Positions 25,772 to 33,409 of a stretch of DNA of 64,000 nucleotides are shown here, piece by piece; position 1 is the stretch's first letter, and the number at the start of each line of letters is the position of its first letter. The stretch is from the NCBI RefSeq assembly GCF_007830315.1, contig NZ_VLKJ01000012.1, forward strand, positions 55,148 through 119,147, written 5' to 3'. The notes under the pieces were generated by a model that saw only the letters and a program-made list of their open reading frames with translations, did no database searches and was not told where the DNA came from. The stretch comes from Novosphingobium taihuense. Lineage in GTDB: Bacteria > Pseudomonadota > Alphaproteobacteria > Sphingomonadales > Sphingomonadaceae. The position numbers and the translations under genes were made by a program.

Positions 25772-26911
25772 ATGACACGGGAGAGCATCAGCAGCATTGC
25801 CACGGCGCTTGTCGTTGGCGGGGGCATCGGCGGCATGGCCACGGCAATCAGTCTGGCCGAGCGGGGGGTCGCAGTCGACCTGATCGACATTGACCCCGAA
25901 TGGCGCGTCTATGGGGCGGGGATCACAATCACCGGCCCGACGCTGCGCGCCTACCGGCGGCTTGGCCTGCTCGATGCCATCAAGGCCGAGGGCGCGATCA
26001 CCAGCAAGACCCGCCTGTTCCGCTTTGATGGCACGCACATGCTCGATCTGGATGAGCCTGTAATCGAGGAAGGATTGCCCGCTACGGGTGGCATAATGCG
26101 TCCGGTGCTGCATCGCATCATGCAGGCCCGCGTGCGCGAACTGGCGATTCCGGTGCGCCTCGGGCTCACCGTCAATGCGCTCGAAAACGCGGAGCAGGGC
26201 GTCGACGTGCGCTTTTCCGATGGCACCGAGCGGCGTTACGATCTGGTCGTCGGCGCCGACAGCGTATTCTCGCGGGTGCGCGATCTGGCCTTCCCCCACA
26301 TGGGTCCCGCGCAGCCAACGGGGCAGGGGTGCTGGCGCATCTCGATCGCCAAGCCGCCCGGCCTCGATGCGGGCGAGTTCTTCCTCGGCCACGCCAACCC
26401 ATGCGGCATAACCGCCTGCGCGCCGGATACGGTCTACATGTGGATGCTCACCCCGCACGAGGAGCGTGAGAGCCATATGGACGAGGAGGAACTCTTCGTC
26501 ACGCTCAAGTCCCTGCTCGCCGATTTCGGCGGCAATGCCGGCTGGATCCGCGACAACATGACGCGCGAGGACTGGATCAACTACCGCCCGCTTGCCGCAG
26601 TGCTGCAGCCCGGGGACTGGTTCAACGGCCGTATCGTCCTGCTCGGTGACGCCGTCCACGCTACGACCCCGCATCTCGCCTCGGGCGCGGGCATGGCCGT
26701 GGAAAGCGGCATCGTGCTGGCCGAGGAACTGGCAGGCTCCGGCGACGTCAGGGCCGCGCTGCAGGCCTATCAGGAGCGCCGCTTCGACCGTTGCCGCGAT
26801 GTCATCGAAACCAGCGTGGCGGTGGGCAAGTTGCAGCTCGAACATGGCGACCCGAAGGTCCACGCCCATATGCTTGAGGGCGCTCTGAGCCGGCTTAACC
26901 AGCCGTTCTGA
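25772..26911 (+). CDS. FAD-dependent aromatic monooxygenase (salicylate hydroxylase-like)
   Basis: A 379-residue class A flavoprotein hydroxylase. FAD binding is shown by VVGGGIGGMATAI (about residues 14-26), the DG-like motif DLVVGADSVFSRVR (about 156-169), and GDAVHATTPHLASGAGMAVES (about 292-312). ATG 25772 is preferred over an upstream start at 25703 because the first 23 residues of that longer form look noncoding. It lies divergent from the TonB receptor with a 147 bp shared upstream region. It probably ortho-hydroxylates or decarboxylates an aromatic acid, preparing it for ring cleavage. It ends next to an SDR remnant on the other strand. Confidence 0.8.
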   Translation: MTRESISSIATALVVGGGIGGMATAISLAERGVAVDLIDIDPEWRVYGAGITITGPTLRAYRRLGLLDAIKAEGAITSKTRLFRFDGTHMLDLDEPVIEEGLPATGGIMRPVLHRIMQARVRELAIPVRLGLTVNALENAEQGVDVRFSDGTERRYDLVVGADSVFSRVRDLAFPHMGPAQPTGQGCWRISIAKPPGLDAGEFFLGHANPCGITACAPDTVYMWMLTPHEERESHMDEEELFVTLKSLLADFGGNAGWIRDNMTREDWINYRPLAAVLQPGDWFNGRIVLLGDAVHATTPHLASGAGMAVESGIVLAEELAGSGDVRAALQAYQERRFDRCRDVIETSVAVGKLQLEHGDPKVHAHMLEGALSRLNQPF

Positions 26912-26930
26912 CAATATTGGTGCGCGGCGG

Positions 26931-27085
26931 CTAACAGGCCGTCGTGTCTACAACAATGTCGGCGCCTGCAAGGTGAAGGCCGACGACCTGGTCCCTTCTG
27001 CGCGAAACACGCGGGGGCATTCTTGGTCGATGCCGGCGGCTGCCCCTGTGACGGCTGCGATCTTGCCAACAAGCCGGTCAGGCAT
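26931..27085 (-). pseudogene. Frameshifted N-terminal fragment of an SDR gene
   Basis: On the minus strand from ATG 27085 the frame reads MPDRLVGKIAAVTGAAAGIDQECPRVFRAEG, a short-chain dehydrogenase start. The glycine motif is already altered (GID instead of GIG). Near 26991 similarity moves to the next frame (DQVVGLHLAGADIVVDTTAC), then TAG at 26931-26933 ends it. Only about 50 codons remain, so the gene is dead. It suggests that an SDR of the pathway was lost or replaced. Confidence 0.65.
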
Positions 27086-27314
27086 GGAACGCATCTCCCT
27101 TGGCGTGACCGGGCACCAGCCGGGACATCGGCAAGACGGCAAGACCCGCACCGCTCATGTGGCCGAGCATCTTGAAGCCCTTCATCAGCCTGTCCAGATG
27201 CATTGCGATGTACCCGAGCCTCGGCCACACCCGACCGCGTCCGTAGGGGGCTTTTCTGTACGTGGGCGTTAGACCTGCCGGGGCGTTTCCCGTGCAATCG
27301 ACGCAAAAGTACAC
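27078..27314 (-). pseudogene. Possible C-terminal remnant of an upstream gene
   Basis: The minus-strand frame ending at 27078 contains VWPRLGYIAMHLDRLMKGFKMLG, then VLPMSRLVPGHAKGDAFHA and a stop 8 bp inside the SDR remnant, the spacing of an operon neighbour. The segment looks protein-like (hydrophobic and charged blocks) but I do not recognise the family, and about 27140-27314 gives no firm upstream similarity. It may be the tail of a deleted pathway gene. The rest of the 26912-27481 stretch shows nothing else but the leader of the next TonB receptor. Confidence 0.3.
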
Positions 27315-27481
27315 CGCTCATACGTCGTATTGGATTGGCTACGCGGCTGCCCGCGTATGCGTCCGTCAAGCCATGGTCACTGATATGTCGCTGATCTGTC
27401 CCTGAAATTGCACGATGCTGCAACAGCACGGGCCTAGCAGCCACCTCGCCACACCAATGTGGTCTATGAGGGAAATTCACC

Positions 27482-29776
27482 ATGCGTATCGTCGCCGTGC
27501 TGCTTGCCAGCACTTCGCTCGTTGCTGCTCCGGCCTTCGCTGCCGAAACCGCCGCTCCGGCCCCTGAAGCCGCTGCGCCCGCTGATTCCGCCGACGCCGA
27601 GATCGTCGTGCTCGGATCGGGCCAGACCCGCCAGGTTCAGGAGCTTTCAACTGCAGACCTGACCATCCTCGCCTCGGGCACAAGCCCCTTGAAGGCCATC
27701 GAGAAGCTGCCCTCGGTCAACTTCCAGTCGGCCGACGCCTTCGGCAACTACGAATGGTCGACCCGCGTCACCATTCGCGGCTTCAACCAGAACCAGCTCG
27801 GCTTCACGCTCGACGGCATTCCGCTGGGCGACATGTCCTACGGCAACAGCAACGGCCTGCACATCAGCCGCGCAATCACCTCGGAAAACATCGGCGTGAC
27901 CCGCGTTTCGCAGGGCTCGGGCTCGATCGCCACGCAGTCGACCAACAACCTCGGCGGCACGCTCGAGTTCTTCTCGATCGATCCCAAGGACGTGCTCGGC
28001 GCCGATGTCAGCGCCTCCTACGGTTCGGCCAACACCTATCGCGGTTTCGCGCGTGTGGCCCTTGGCACCGCAGACGGTCTGCGCGGCTTTGCCTCGGTCC
28101 AGTACCAGGACGGTGACAAGTGGAAGGGCGATGGCAAGCAGCGCACGTTCATGGCCAATGCCAAGGCCGTGCTGCCGCTGGGCGGTGCCGACCTCGACGG
28201 CTACATCAGCTATTCGGACCGCGCAGAGCAGGACTATCAGGACCTCAGCCTCGAACAGCTGAATCGCCTTGGCTATGACTGGGGCAACTTCGGCCCCGGC
28301 AACTACGCCGAAGCCATCCGCGTGGCCGACATTGCCGCCAACCGTGGCGACACCGGCACCACCCCGCTCAACCCGGCAGCCGGCACGACCTACCCGTCAC
28401 CGATCACCACTGCGGACGATGCCTATTACGACGCCTCGGGCCTGCGCAAGGACACGCTTGCCGCGCTCGGCCTTACCGTGCCTTTCGCCGAAAAGGCCGT
28501 GTTCAAGATCAAGGGTTACTACCACGAGAACGACGGCCAGGGCACCTGGGGCAGCCCTTACGTCAACAGCCCGTCGGGCGTGCCGATGGCTCTGCGCACC
28601 ACCGAATACGACATCAAGCGCAAGGGCGTCTTCGCCTCGATCAGCAACAGCTTCGGCGCGAACAACGTCACCGTTGGCGGCTGGTACGAGAAGAACGACT
28701 TCATCCAGTCGCGCAAGTTCTACGGCTATGAGAGCCGCACCAATCCGGGCCGCGATCACCTCGATTTCCAGACGAACCCGTTCTTCACCCAGTGGTCGAT
28801 CGCGTTCGAGACCGACACGCTGCAGTACTATGTCACCGACGATATCGACCTCGGCGATCTCAAGGTGAACCTTGGCTGGAAGGGCTATTCGGTCGACACC
28901 AACGCCTTCTCGCTGGTCAACACCAACAGCCGCGCCACGGGTGATCTCAAGGTCGAGGACTGGTTCCAGCCGCACGTCGGCCTGAACTACAAGTTCGGCA
29001 ACGGCCTCGAAGCCTTCGCCGGCTTCACCCAGGTCACGCGCGCCTTCCAGGCCTCGACCACCAGCGGTCCGTTCTCGGCCACCCAGGCGGGCTTCGATGC
29101 CATCAAGTCCACGATCAAGCCGGAAAGCTCGGACACCTACGAAGCGGGCCTGCGCTACAACAGCGGCATCATCAACGCTTCGCTCGCCGGTTACTACGTC
29201 GACTTCCGTGATCGCCTGCTGGTGATCCCGACCTCTGTCGGCATCGTCGGCGCGACCAACGCGCTGCAGAACGTCGGCTCGGTCCGTGCGCTCGGCATCG
29301 AAGCGGCGGTGGACCTCAAGCTCCCCGGCGGCTTCGGCGCCTTCGCTTCGTACAGCTACAACGATACGACCTACCGCGACGATGTCGTCATCACCACAGG
29401 TGGCGTCACCACGATCCGTGCTACCAAGGGCAAGACCGTGGTCGATACGCCTAAGCATCTGCTGCGCGGCGAACTGTCCTATGACAGCGATACCGTGTTC
29501 GGTCGCGTCGGGGTGAACTACATGTCGAAGCGCTACTTCACCTACCTCAACGACAAGGAAGTCCCCGGCCGTGCGCTGGTCGATGCGACCATCGGCTACC
29601 GCCTGAACATCGGCCAGCGCCAGCCGGTCGAGCTGCAGCTCAACGCCGTGAACCTGTTCGACAAGCGCTATGTCGCCACGATCGGCTCGAACGGCTTCGG
29701 CTTCAGTGGTGACAACCAGACCCTGCTCGCGGCGGCCCCGCGCCAGGTCTTCGTCACGCTCAAGGCGGGCTTCTGA
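27482..29776 (+). CDS. TonB-dependent outer-membrane receptor (phosphodiesterase-linked)
   Basis: A receptor of 764 residues with a signal peptide (about 1-20, APAFAAE), an Ala/Pro-rich stretch, a TonB-box-like DAEIVVLGSG segment (about 38-47), a plug domain (about 55-170, VTIRGFNQNQLGFTLDGIPLGD) and a barrel ending in Phe (LKAGF). The next gene, a phosphodiesterase, overlaps its stop by one base (TGATG), so the two are co-translated. The pair suggests uptake of a phosphorylated or nucleotide-type substrate, or of its hydrolysis product. Segments match the sphingomonad SusC-like subset but no SusD homologue is present. Confidence 0.85.
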   Translation: MRIVAVLLASTSLVAAPAFAAETAAPAPEAAAPADSADAEIVVLGSGQTRQVQELSTADLTILASGTSPLKAIEKLPSVNFQSADAFGNYEWSTRVTIRGFNQNQLGFTLDGIPLGDMSYGNSNGLHISRAITSENIGVTRVSQGSGSIATQSTNNLGGTLEFFSIDPKDVLGADVSASYGSANTYRGFARVALGTADGLRGFASVQYQDGDKWKGDGKQRTFMANAKAVLPLGGADLDGYISYSDRAEQDYQDLSLEQLNRLGYDWGNFGPGNYAEAIRVADIAANRGDTGTTPLNPAAGTTYPSPITTADDAYYDASGLRKDTLAALGLTVPFAEKAVFKIKGYYHENDGQGTWGSPYVNSPSGVPMALRTTEYDIKRKGVFASISNSFGANNVTVGGWYEKNDFIQSRKFYGYESRTNPGRDHLDFQTNPFFTQWSIAFETDTLQYYVTDDIDLGDLKVNLGWKGYSVDTNAFSLVNTNSRATGDLKVEDWFQPHVGLNYKFGNGLEAFAGFTQVTRAFQASTTSGPFSATQAGFDAIKSTIKPESSDTYEAGLRYNSGIINASLAGYYVDFRDRLLVIPTSVGIVGATNALQNVGSVRALGIEAAVDLKLPGGFGAFASYSYNDTTYRDDVVITTGGVTTIRATKGKTVVDTPKHLLRGELSYDSDTVFGRVGVNYMSKRYFTYLNDKEVPGRALVDATIGYRLNIGQRQPVELQLNAVNLFDKRYVATIGSNGFGFSGDNQTLLAAAPRQVFVTLKAGF

Positions 29777-31137
29777 TGATGCGCGGCCTTTCGACCGCAA
29801 AGGCCCTGATCGCGGGCGTCGTGCTGCTTGGCAGCACGGCGCCCGTCGTCGCAAAGGCCGAACCCGTGCTGCTGATCTCGATCGACGGCCTTCGCCCCGG
29901 CGACGTGCTCGAAGCCGAAAAGCGCGGCCTCAAGATCCCGAACCTGCGCCGCTTTCTGGCAGAGGGCACTTACGCCACCGGCGTCATGGGCAACCTGCCG
30001 ACCGTAACCTATCCCAGCCACACCACGCTGATCACCGGCGTCGCGCCCGCACGCCACGGCATCGTTTCGAACACCACGTTCGATCCGAAGCAGATCAACT
30101 ACGGCGGGTGGTACTGGTTTGCTGAAGATATCAAGGCACCGACGCTGTGGGATGCCGCCCACGCCGCCGGGCTCTCCACCGCCAACGTCCACTGGCCGGT
30201 CAGCGTCGGCGTCAAGTCGCTGACATACAACCTGCCGCAGATCTGGCGCTCTGGCCACGCCGACGACCGCAAGCTCGTCCGCGCCCTCTCGACCGATGGC
30301 CTCTACGACGCGCTCGAACACGATTGCGGCGCCTACGCTGATGGCATCGACGAAGGCATTGCGGGCGATGAGACCCGCGCGAAGTTCGCCGTCCGCCTGA
30401 TAGAGACGAAGAAGCCCGATTTCGTCACCGTCTATCTCGCCGCACTCGATCACGAAGAGCACCTCTTTGGCCCCGGCAGCGCACAGGCCAACGCCGTGCT
30501 CGAACGCCTCGATGCCGCAGTCGGCCAGCTCGTCGCCGCCGAACTCGCCGCGCGCCCCGATGCCACCGTCGCCGTTGTCAGCGATCACGGCTTCGTCGGC
30601 ACGGATACCGAGGTGAACCTGTTCCGTCCGTTCATAGATGCCGGGCTGATCAAGCTCGGACCCGATGGCAAGGTCGCCTCATGGGATGCCATGCCCTGGC
30701 CCTCGGGCGGCTCCATCGCCGTCGTCCTCGCCCGCCCGCAAGACCCGGCGCTGACCGGCATGGTCGCCGCTCTGCTCGACAAGCTCGCAGCCGATCCGAA
30801 GGCGATGATCGCCAGGGTCGCCACCCGCGCCGAGATCGAAAAGATGGGCGGCAACCCCGAGGCCAGCTTCTACGTCGACCTCAAGCCCGGCGCCCTTGCA
30901 GGCAACTTCGCCGCCGACGCGCCCCTCACCAAGCCCTCGCGCTACAAGGGCATGCACGGCTATTTCCCCGCCATGCCCGAAATGCGCTCCACGTTCCTGA
31001 TCATGGGCAAGGGCGTGGCCAAGGCCCGCAACCTCGGCGAAATCGACATGCGCGCCATCGCCCCGACGCTGGCCGCACGGCTCGGTGTCGCCATGCCTGA
31101 TGCACAGGTCGCCCCGGTGGCCGTGGCCAGCAAATGA
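29776..31137 (+). CDS. Nucleotide pyrophosphatase/phosphodiesterase (NPP, alkaline-phosphatase superfamily)
   Basis: A 453-residue exported enzyme (signal peptide about 1-26). Metal and nucleophile residues of the NPP family are present: LISIDGLRPGD (Asp ligand, about residue 36), Thr nucleophile in NLPTVTYPSHTTLITG, Asp and His in LAALDHEEHL, VSDHGF and late GMHGYFP. It would split phosphodiester or pyrophosphate bonds (for example NTPs, FAD or sugar nucleotides) in the periplasm. It overlaps the TonB receptor by one base and is followed by a strong hairpin at 31146-31177. Substrate class is family-based inference. Confidence 0.85.
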   Translation: MMRGLSTAKALIAGVVLLGSTAPVVAKAEPVLLISIDGLRPGDVLEAEKRGLKIPNLRRFLAEGTYATGVMGNLPTVTYPSHTTLITGVAPARHGIVSNTTFDPKQINYGGWYWFAEDIKAPTLWDAAHAAGLSTANVHWPVSVGVKSLTYNLPQIWRSGHADDRKLVRALSTDGLYDALEHDCGAYADGIDEGIAGDETRAKFAVRLIETKKPDFVTVYLAALDHEEHLFGPGSAQANAVLERLDAAVGQLVAAELAARPDATVAVVSDHGFVGTDTEVNLFRPFIDAGLIKLGPDGKVASWDAMPWPSGGSIAVVLARPQDPALTGMVAALLDKLAADPKAMIARVATRAEIEKMGGNPEASFYVDLKPGALAGNFAADAPLTKPSRYKGMHGYFPAMPEMRSTFLIMGKGVAKARNLGEIDMRAIAPTLAARLGVAMPDAQVAPVAVASK

Positions 31138-31145
31138 TCCGACCG

Positions 31146-31177
31146 GCACTGTCAGGCGGAGCTTCGCCTGACAGTGC
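31146..31177 (+). terminator. Hairpin terminator after the phosphodiesterase gene
   Basis: Perfect 13-bp stem (GCACTGTCAGGCG paired with CGCCTGACAGTGC) around a 6-nt loop GAGCTT, starting 9 bp after the stop codon. The following TTGTGCTTGG is only moderately T-rich. It likely ends the TonB-receptor and phosphodiesterase operon. Confidence 0.7.
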
Positions 31178-31312
31178 TTGTGCTTGGGCTCAAGGCGAAT
31201 GGAAAAATGCTGTCGGCGTCAAGGTCAGCAATCCGCCTTTTCGCTCCGAAACCGGACTTTCTGGATACGACGCCATTGCGGAGATTGGAAAGGGCGTTAG
31301 GCTCGCCCAATT

Positions 31313-31732
31313 ATGCGCGCTAGCTTCGCTTTTCTCTTGTCAATGTCAGTGTTGACCGGCTGCTCCGAGACCACCAACAAGCCTATAATAGCTACCAAAG
31401 ATGGACCAAGTCCTGAACTTGTATCCAAAATAGAGACGAGGCTTTCAAGCGATCCATGCCTCGCAACCATAAACACGATGCGGCGTGAATACCGATTTTC
31501 AACGAGAGACGGGCGGGTTACTCGCGGCTTGATTGATGTAAAGGTGCAGCCAGCTAGGCTGGATGGACTCCCGGTAGGGAGCTTTATTTTGGGGCCCCAA
31601 ACATCATTTTCGTTGGATGACAGACCCCATTTCATAGCTTTCGCGACATATCGTATAACAGACGATATGCTGGATTTATGGGCTTGCGGTGAAAACACTG
31701 GTTCGGGCTTCCGACACAAACCCGTTTTTTGA
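31313..31732 (+). CDS. Small lipoprotein of unknown function
   Basis: A 139-residue protein with a lipoprotein signal (MRASFAFLLSMSVLTGC, lipobox LTGC, Cys at residue 17). The mature part has the pattern MRREYRFSTRDGRVTRGLIDVKVQ, then a predicted beta-rich domain and C-terminal CGENTGSGF. I do not recognise a defined family, though similar small lipoproteins occur in sphingomonads. Base use is distinctly more AT-rich than in the neighbours, which suggests acquisition. An IS element starts 22 bp after the stop. The ribosome site is weak. Confidence 0.55.
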   Translation: MRASFAFLLSMSVLTGCSETTNKPIIATKDGPSPELVSKIETRLSSDPCLATINTMRREYRFSTRDGRVTRGLIDVKVQPARLDGLPVGSFILGPQTSFSLDDRPHFIAFATYRITDDMLDLWACGENTGSGFRHKPVF

Positions 31733-31754
31733 ACGTCCGCTTTCCACCCGATTG

Positions 31755-31766
31755 TGTTGAAAAACT
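31755..31766 (+). repeat. Left terminal inverted repeat of the IS
   Basis: TGTTGAAAAACT, the reverse complement of 33263-33274. Identity to the other end continues less perfectly inward (T-G-G-G-C versus C-G-T-C). Confidence 0.75.
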
Positions 31767-31824
31767 GGGCGGTGAGATCGGGACTGGCGCAAGCTTAAGC
31801 GCAGCGCAATGTCTTCGCCCCGGC

Positions 31825-33201
31825 TTACGCGGGGGCTGGGATTGTCGGCATCGGGATCAGCTTGGCCATCTTGCGGAGGTTTTGTGCGGTCGCGGCGAGG
31901 AGGAACTCGTCTCTTGCGCCGTTTGGACCTCGCAGGCGCAGACGGTCCATCCTGAGGATGCGCTTGAGGTGCGCGAACAGCATTTCGACCTTCTTGCGCT
32001 GGCGGCGCGAGACGAGATAGGCGTCGGTCGTGGCGATATTGCGCGCCAGATCGCGGGCGCCCTCGTGGACGGAACGCAGGATTTTGCGCGCTGGTTGGGT
32101 CGGACAACAGCGTGGCTTGAGGGCGCAGGCGTTACAGTCGAGTTTGCTGGCGCGGTAGCGCATCATACCGTCCTCATCGACGAACGGGCGTTCCTCGCGG
32201 TAGGCTCTCTGCCTCTGGCGCAGCCGCTTCCCGGCAGGGCAGATGTAGCTGTCGTTCTCGTGGTCGAAGGTGAAGTCCGAACGCTCGAACGTTTCGTCGC
32301 GGCGAGTGGACTTGTCGAATACCGGGATGTGCGGCTCGATGCCCCGCTCCTCGACCAGCCAGGACAGGTTCTTTGCATCGCCATAACCAGTGTCACCTGC
32401 GAGCCGCTCTGGCCACAGGCCGAAGCGCTCATGCGTCCGATCGATCATACGCCGCTGGGCCGTGACCTCGGCCTGGCGTATTGCTGTGGTCGCCTCGACA
32501 TCGACAATCACCGCGTGCTGGAGATCGATCAGGTAGTTGGTGGCATAGGCGAAGAAGGCGCGCTCGCGGCTCGCCGCTGTCCAGCGCGCGGTAGGATCGG
32601 CCACCGCCAACTGCTTGGGCGGCACCGGGGTTGCTCCGCCGAAGGCGGCATCATCGAGCACGGCCAGATACTCGCGAACGGCATGGCTGGTGACCGCGTC
32701 TGGCAAGGCGTCCGCGCTATCGACAGCATGCTGGCGGTTCACATCGGCGCGCACGAGACTACCATCGACCGCGAACCCTTCGCCGCCAACAAGGCCCTCG
32801 GCAATGCAGCGCGCCACGGTCGTCTCGAACAGCTGGCGCAGGACGTCACTGTCGCGGAAGCGACCATGACGATTCTTGGAGAAAGTCGAGTGGTCGGGGA
32901 CATCGCCCTCAAGCCCGAGGCGGCAAAACCAGCGATAGGCCAAGTTTACATGAACCTCCTCGCATAGCCGCCGCTCCGAGCGGATGCCCATGCAATAGCC
33001 GATGATCAGCATTCGGATCATCAGTTCTGGATCAACCGAAGGTCGTCCGGTCGAGCTGTAGAATGGCCGAAGATGTTCGCGAATGCCCGACAGGTCTACG
33101 AACCGGTCTATCGAGCGGAGCAAATGTTCCGACGGCACATGCCGCTCCAGGTTGAAGCTGTAGAACAGCGCTTCCTGCGCCACCGTTCGCTCGCCCATCA
33201 T
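31825..33201 (-). CDS. IS1182-family DDE transposase
   Basis: A 458-residue transposase with the DUF772 N-terminal domain (SSTGRPSVDPELMIRMLIIGYCMGIRSERRL, about residues 48-80) and a DDE core: Asp in EGFAVDGSLVRAD, Asp in LAGDTGYGDAKN, Glu in RRQRKKVEMLFAHLKRI. A zinc-finger-like CNACALKPRCCP region lies at about 355-366. The frame is intact from ATG 33201, so the element may be active. It fills nearly all of the IS between the inverted repeats. Confidence 0.9.
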   Translation of the reverse strand: MMGERTVAQEALFYSFNLERHVPSEHLLRSIDRFVDLSGIREHLRPFYSSTGRPSVDPELMIRMLIIGYCMGIRSERRLCEEVHVNLAYRWFCRLGLEGDVPDHSTFSKNRHGRFRDSDVLRQLFETTVARCIAEGLVGGEGFAVDGSLVRADVNRQHAVDSADALPDAVTSHAVREYLAVLDDAAFGGATPVPPKQLAVADPTARWTAASRERAFFAYATNYLIDLQHAVIVDVEATTAIRQAEVTAQRRMIDRTHERFGLWPERLAGDTGYGDAKNLSWLVEERGIEPHIPVFDKSTRRDETFERSDFTFDHENDSYICPAGKRLRQRQRAYREERPFVDEDGMMRYRASKLDCNACALKPRCCPTQPARKILRSVHEGARDLARNIATTDAYLVSRRQRKKVEMLFAHLKRILRMDRLRLRGPNGARDEFLLAATAQNLRKMAKLIPMPTIPAPA

Positions 33202-33262
33202 CGGCCGTCTCCGCTTACTCGCCGAGACATAGAATCAATACTTTAGCGCCATTGCAAGGACG

Positions 33263-33274
33263 AGTTTTTCAACA
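33263..33274 (-). repeat. Right terminal inverted repeat of the IS
   Basis: AGTTTTTCAACA, reverse complement of the left end at 31755-31766, 61 bp upstream of the transposase start on the minus strand. Confidence 0.75.
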
Positions 33275-33329
33275 GAATTCACCCCAAAGCAGCCATCACG
33301 CCCCCAGCAACCATTACCCAGAACCCGTC

Positions 33330-33350
33330 GTCCCGGACTTGATCCGGGAC
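33330..33350. repeat. GTCCCGGA-CTTGA-TCCGGGAC hairpin repeat
   Basis: Perfect 8-bp arms around a 5-base loop. This exact type of CCGGACTTGATCCGG hairpin is a common dispersed intergenic repeat in alphaproteobacterial genomes (family knowledge). It lies 60 bp beyond the 3' end of the symporter gene (33410) and may also act as its terminator. Confidence 0.6.
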
Positions 33351-33409
33351 TTGGCTTTTCTTCTTCAGTGTTGGGCACGGGAGTTCGTTCGGAAATCCGC
33401 CCACGCTCC

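Larger units (their letters stand above)
31755..33274. mobile_element. IS1182-family insertion sequence, about 1.5 kb
   Basis: Terminal inverted repeats TGTTGAAAAACT (31755-31766) and AGTTTTTCAACA (33263-33274) bracket a single full-length transposase gene (31825-33201). Flanks share no clear duplicated target bases (left CCCGATTG, right GAATTCACC), so a duplication cannot be confirmed. It sits between a lipoprotein and a symporter gene and does not obviously break a gene. Confidence 0.8.

Noticed and set aside
28397..29854. Minus-strand frame of 485 codons opposite the 27482 TonB receptor
   Set aside because: Antisense shadow of a well-supported receptor, composition typical of reverse-frame translation.
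31134..31355. Small plus-strand frame between the phosphodiesterase and lipoprotein genes
   Set aside because: It overlaps the terminator hairpin and the lipoprotein start and has no ribosome site or motif.
31755..33274. Target-site duplication of the IS
   Set aside because: The flanking bases share only weak similarity (ATT next to both ends), which is not enough to claim a duplication.
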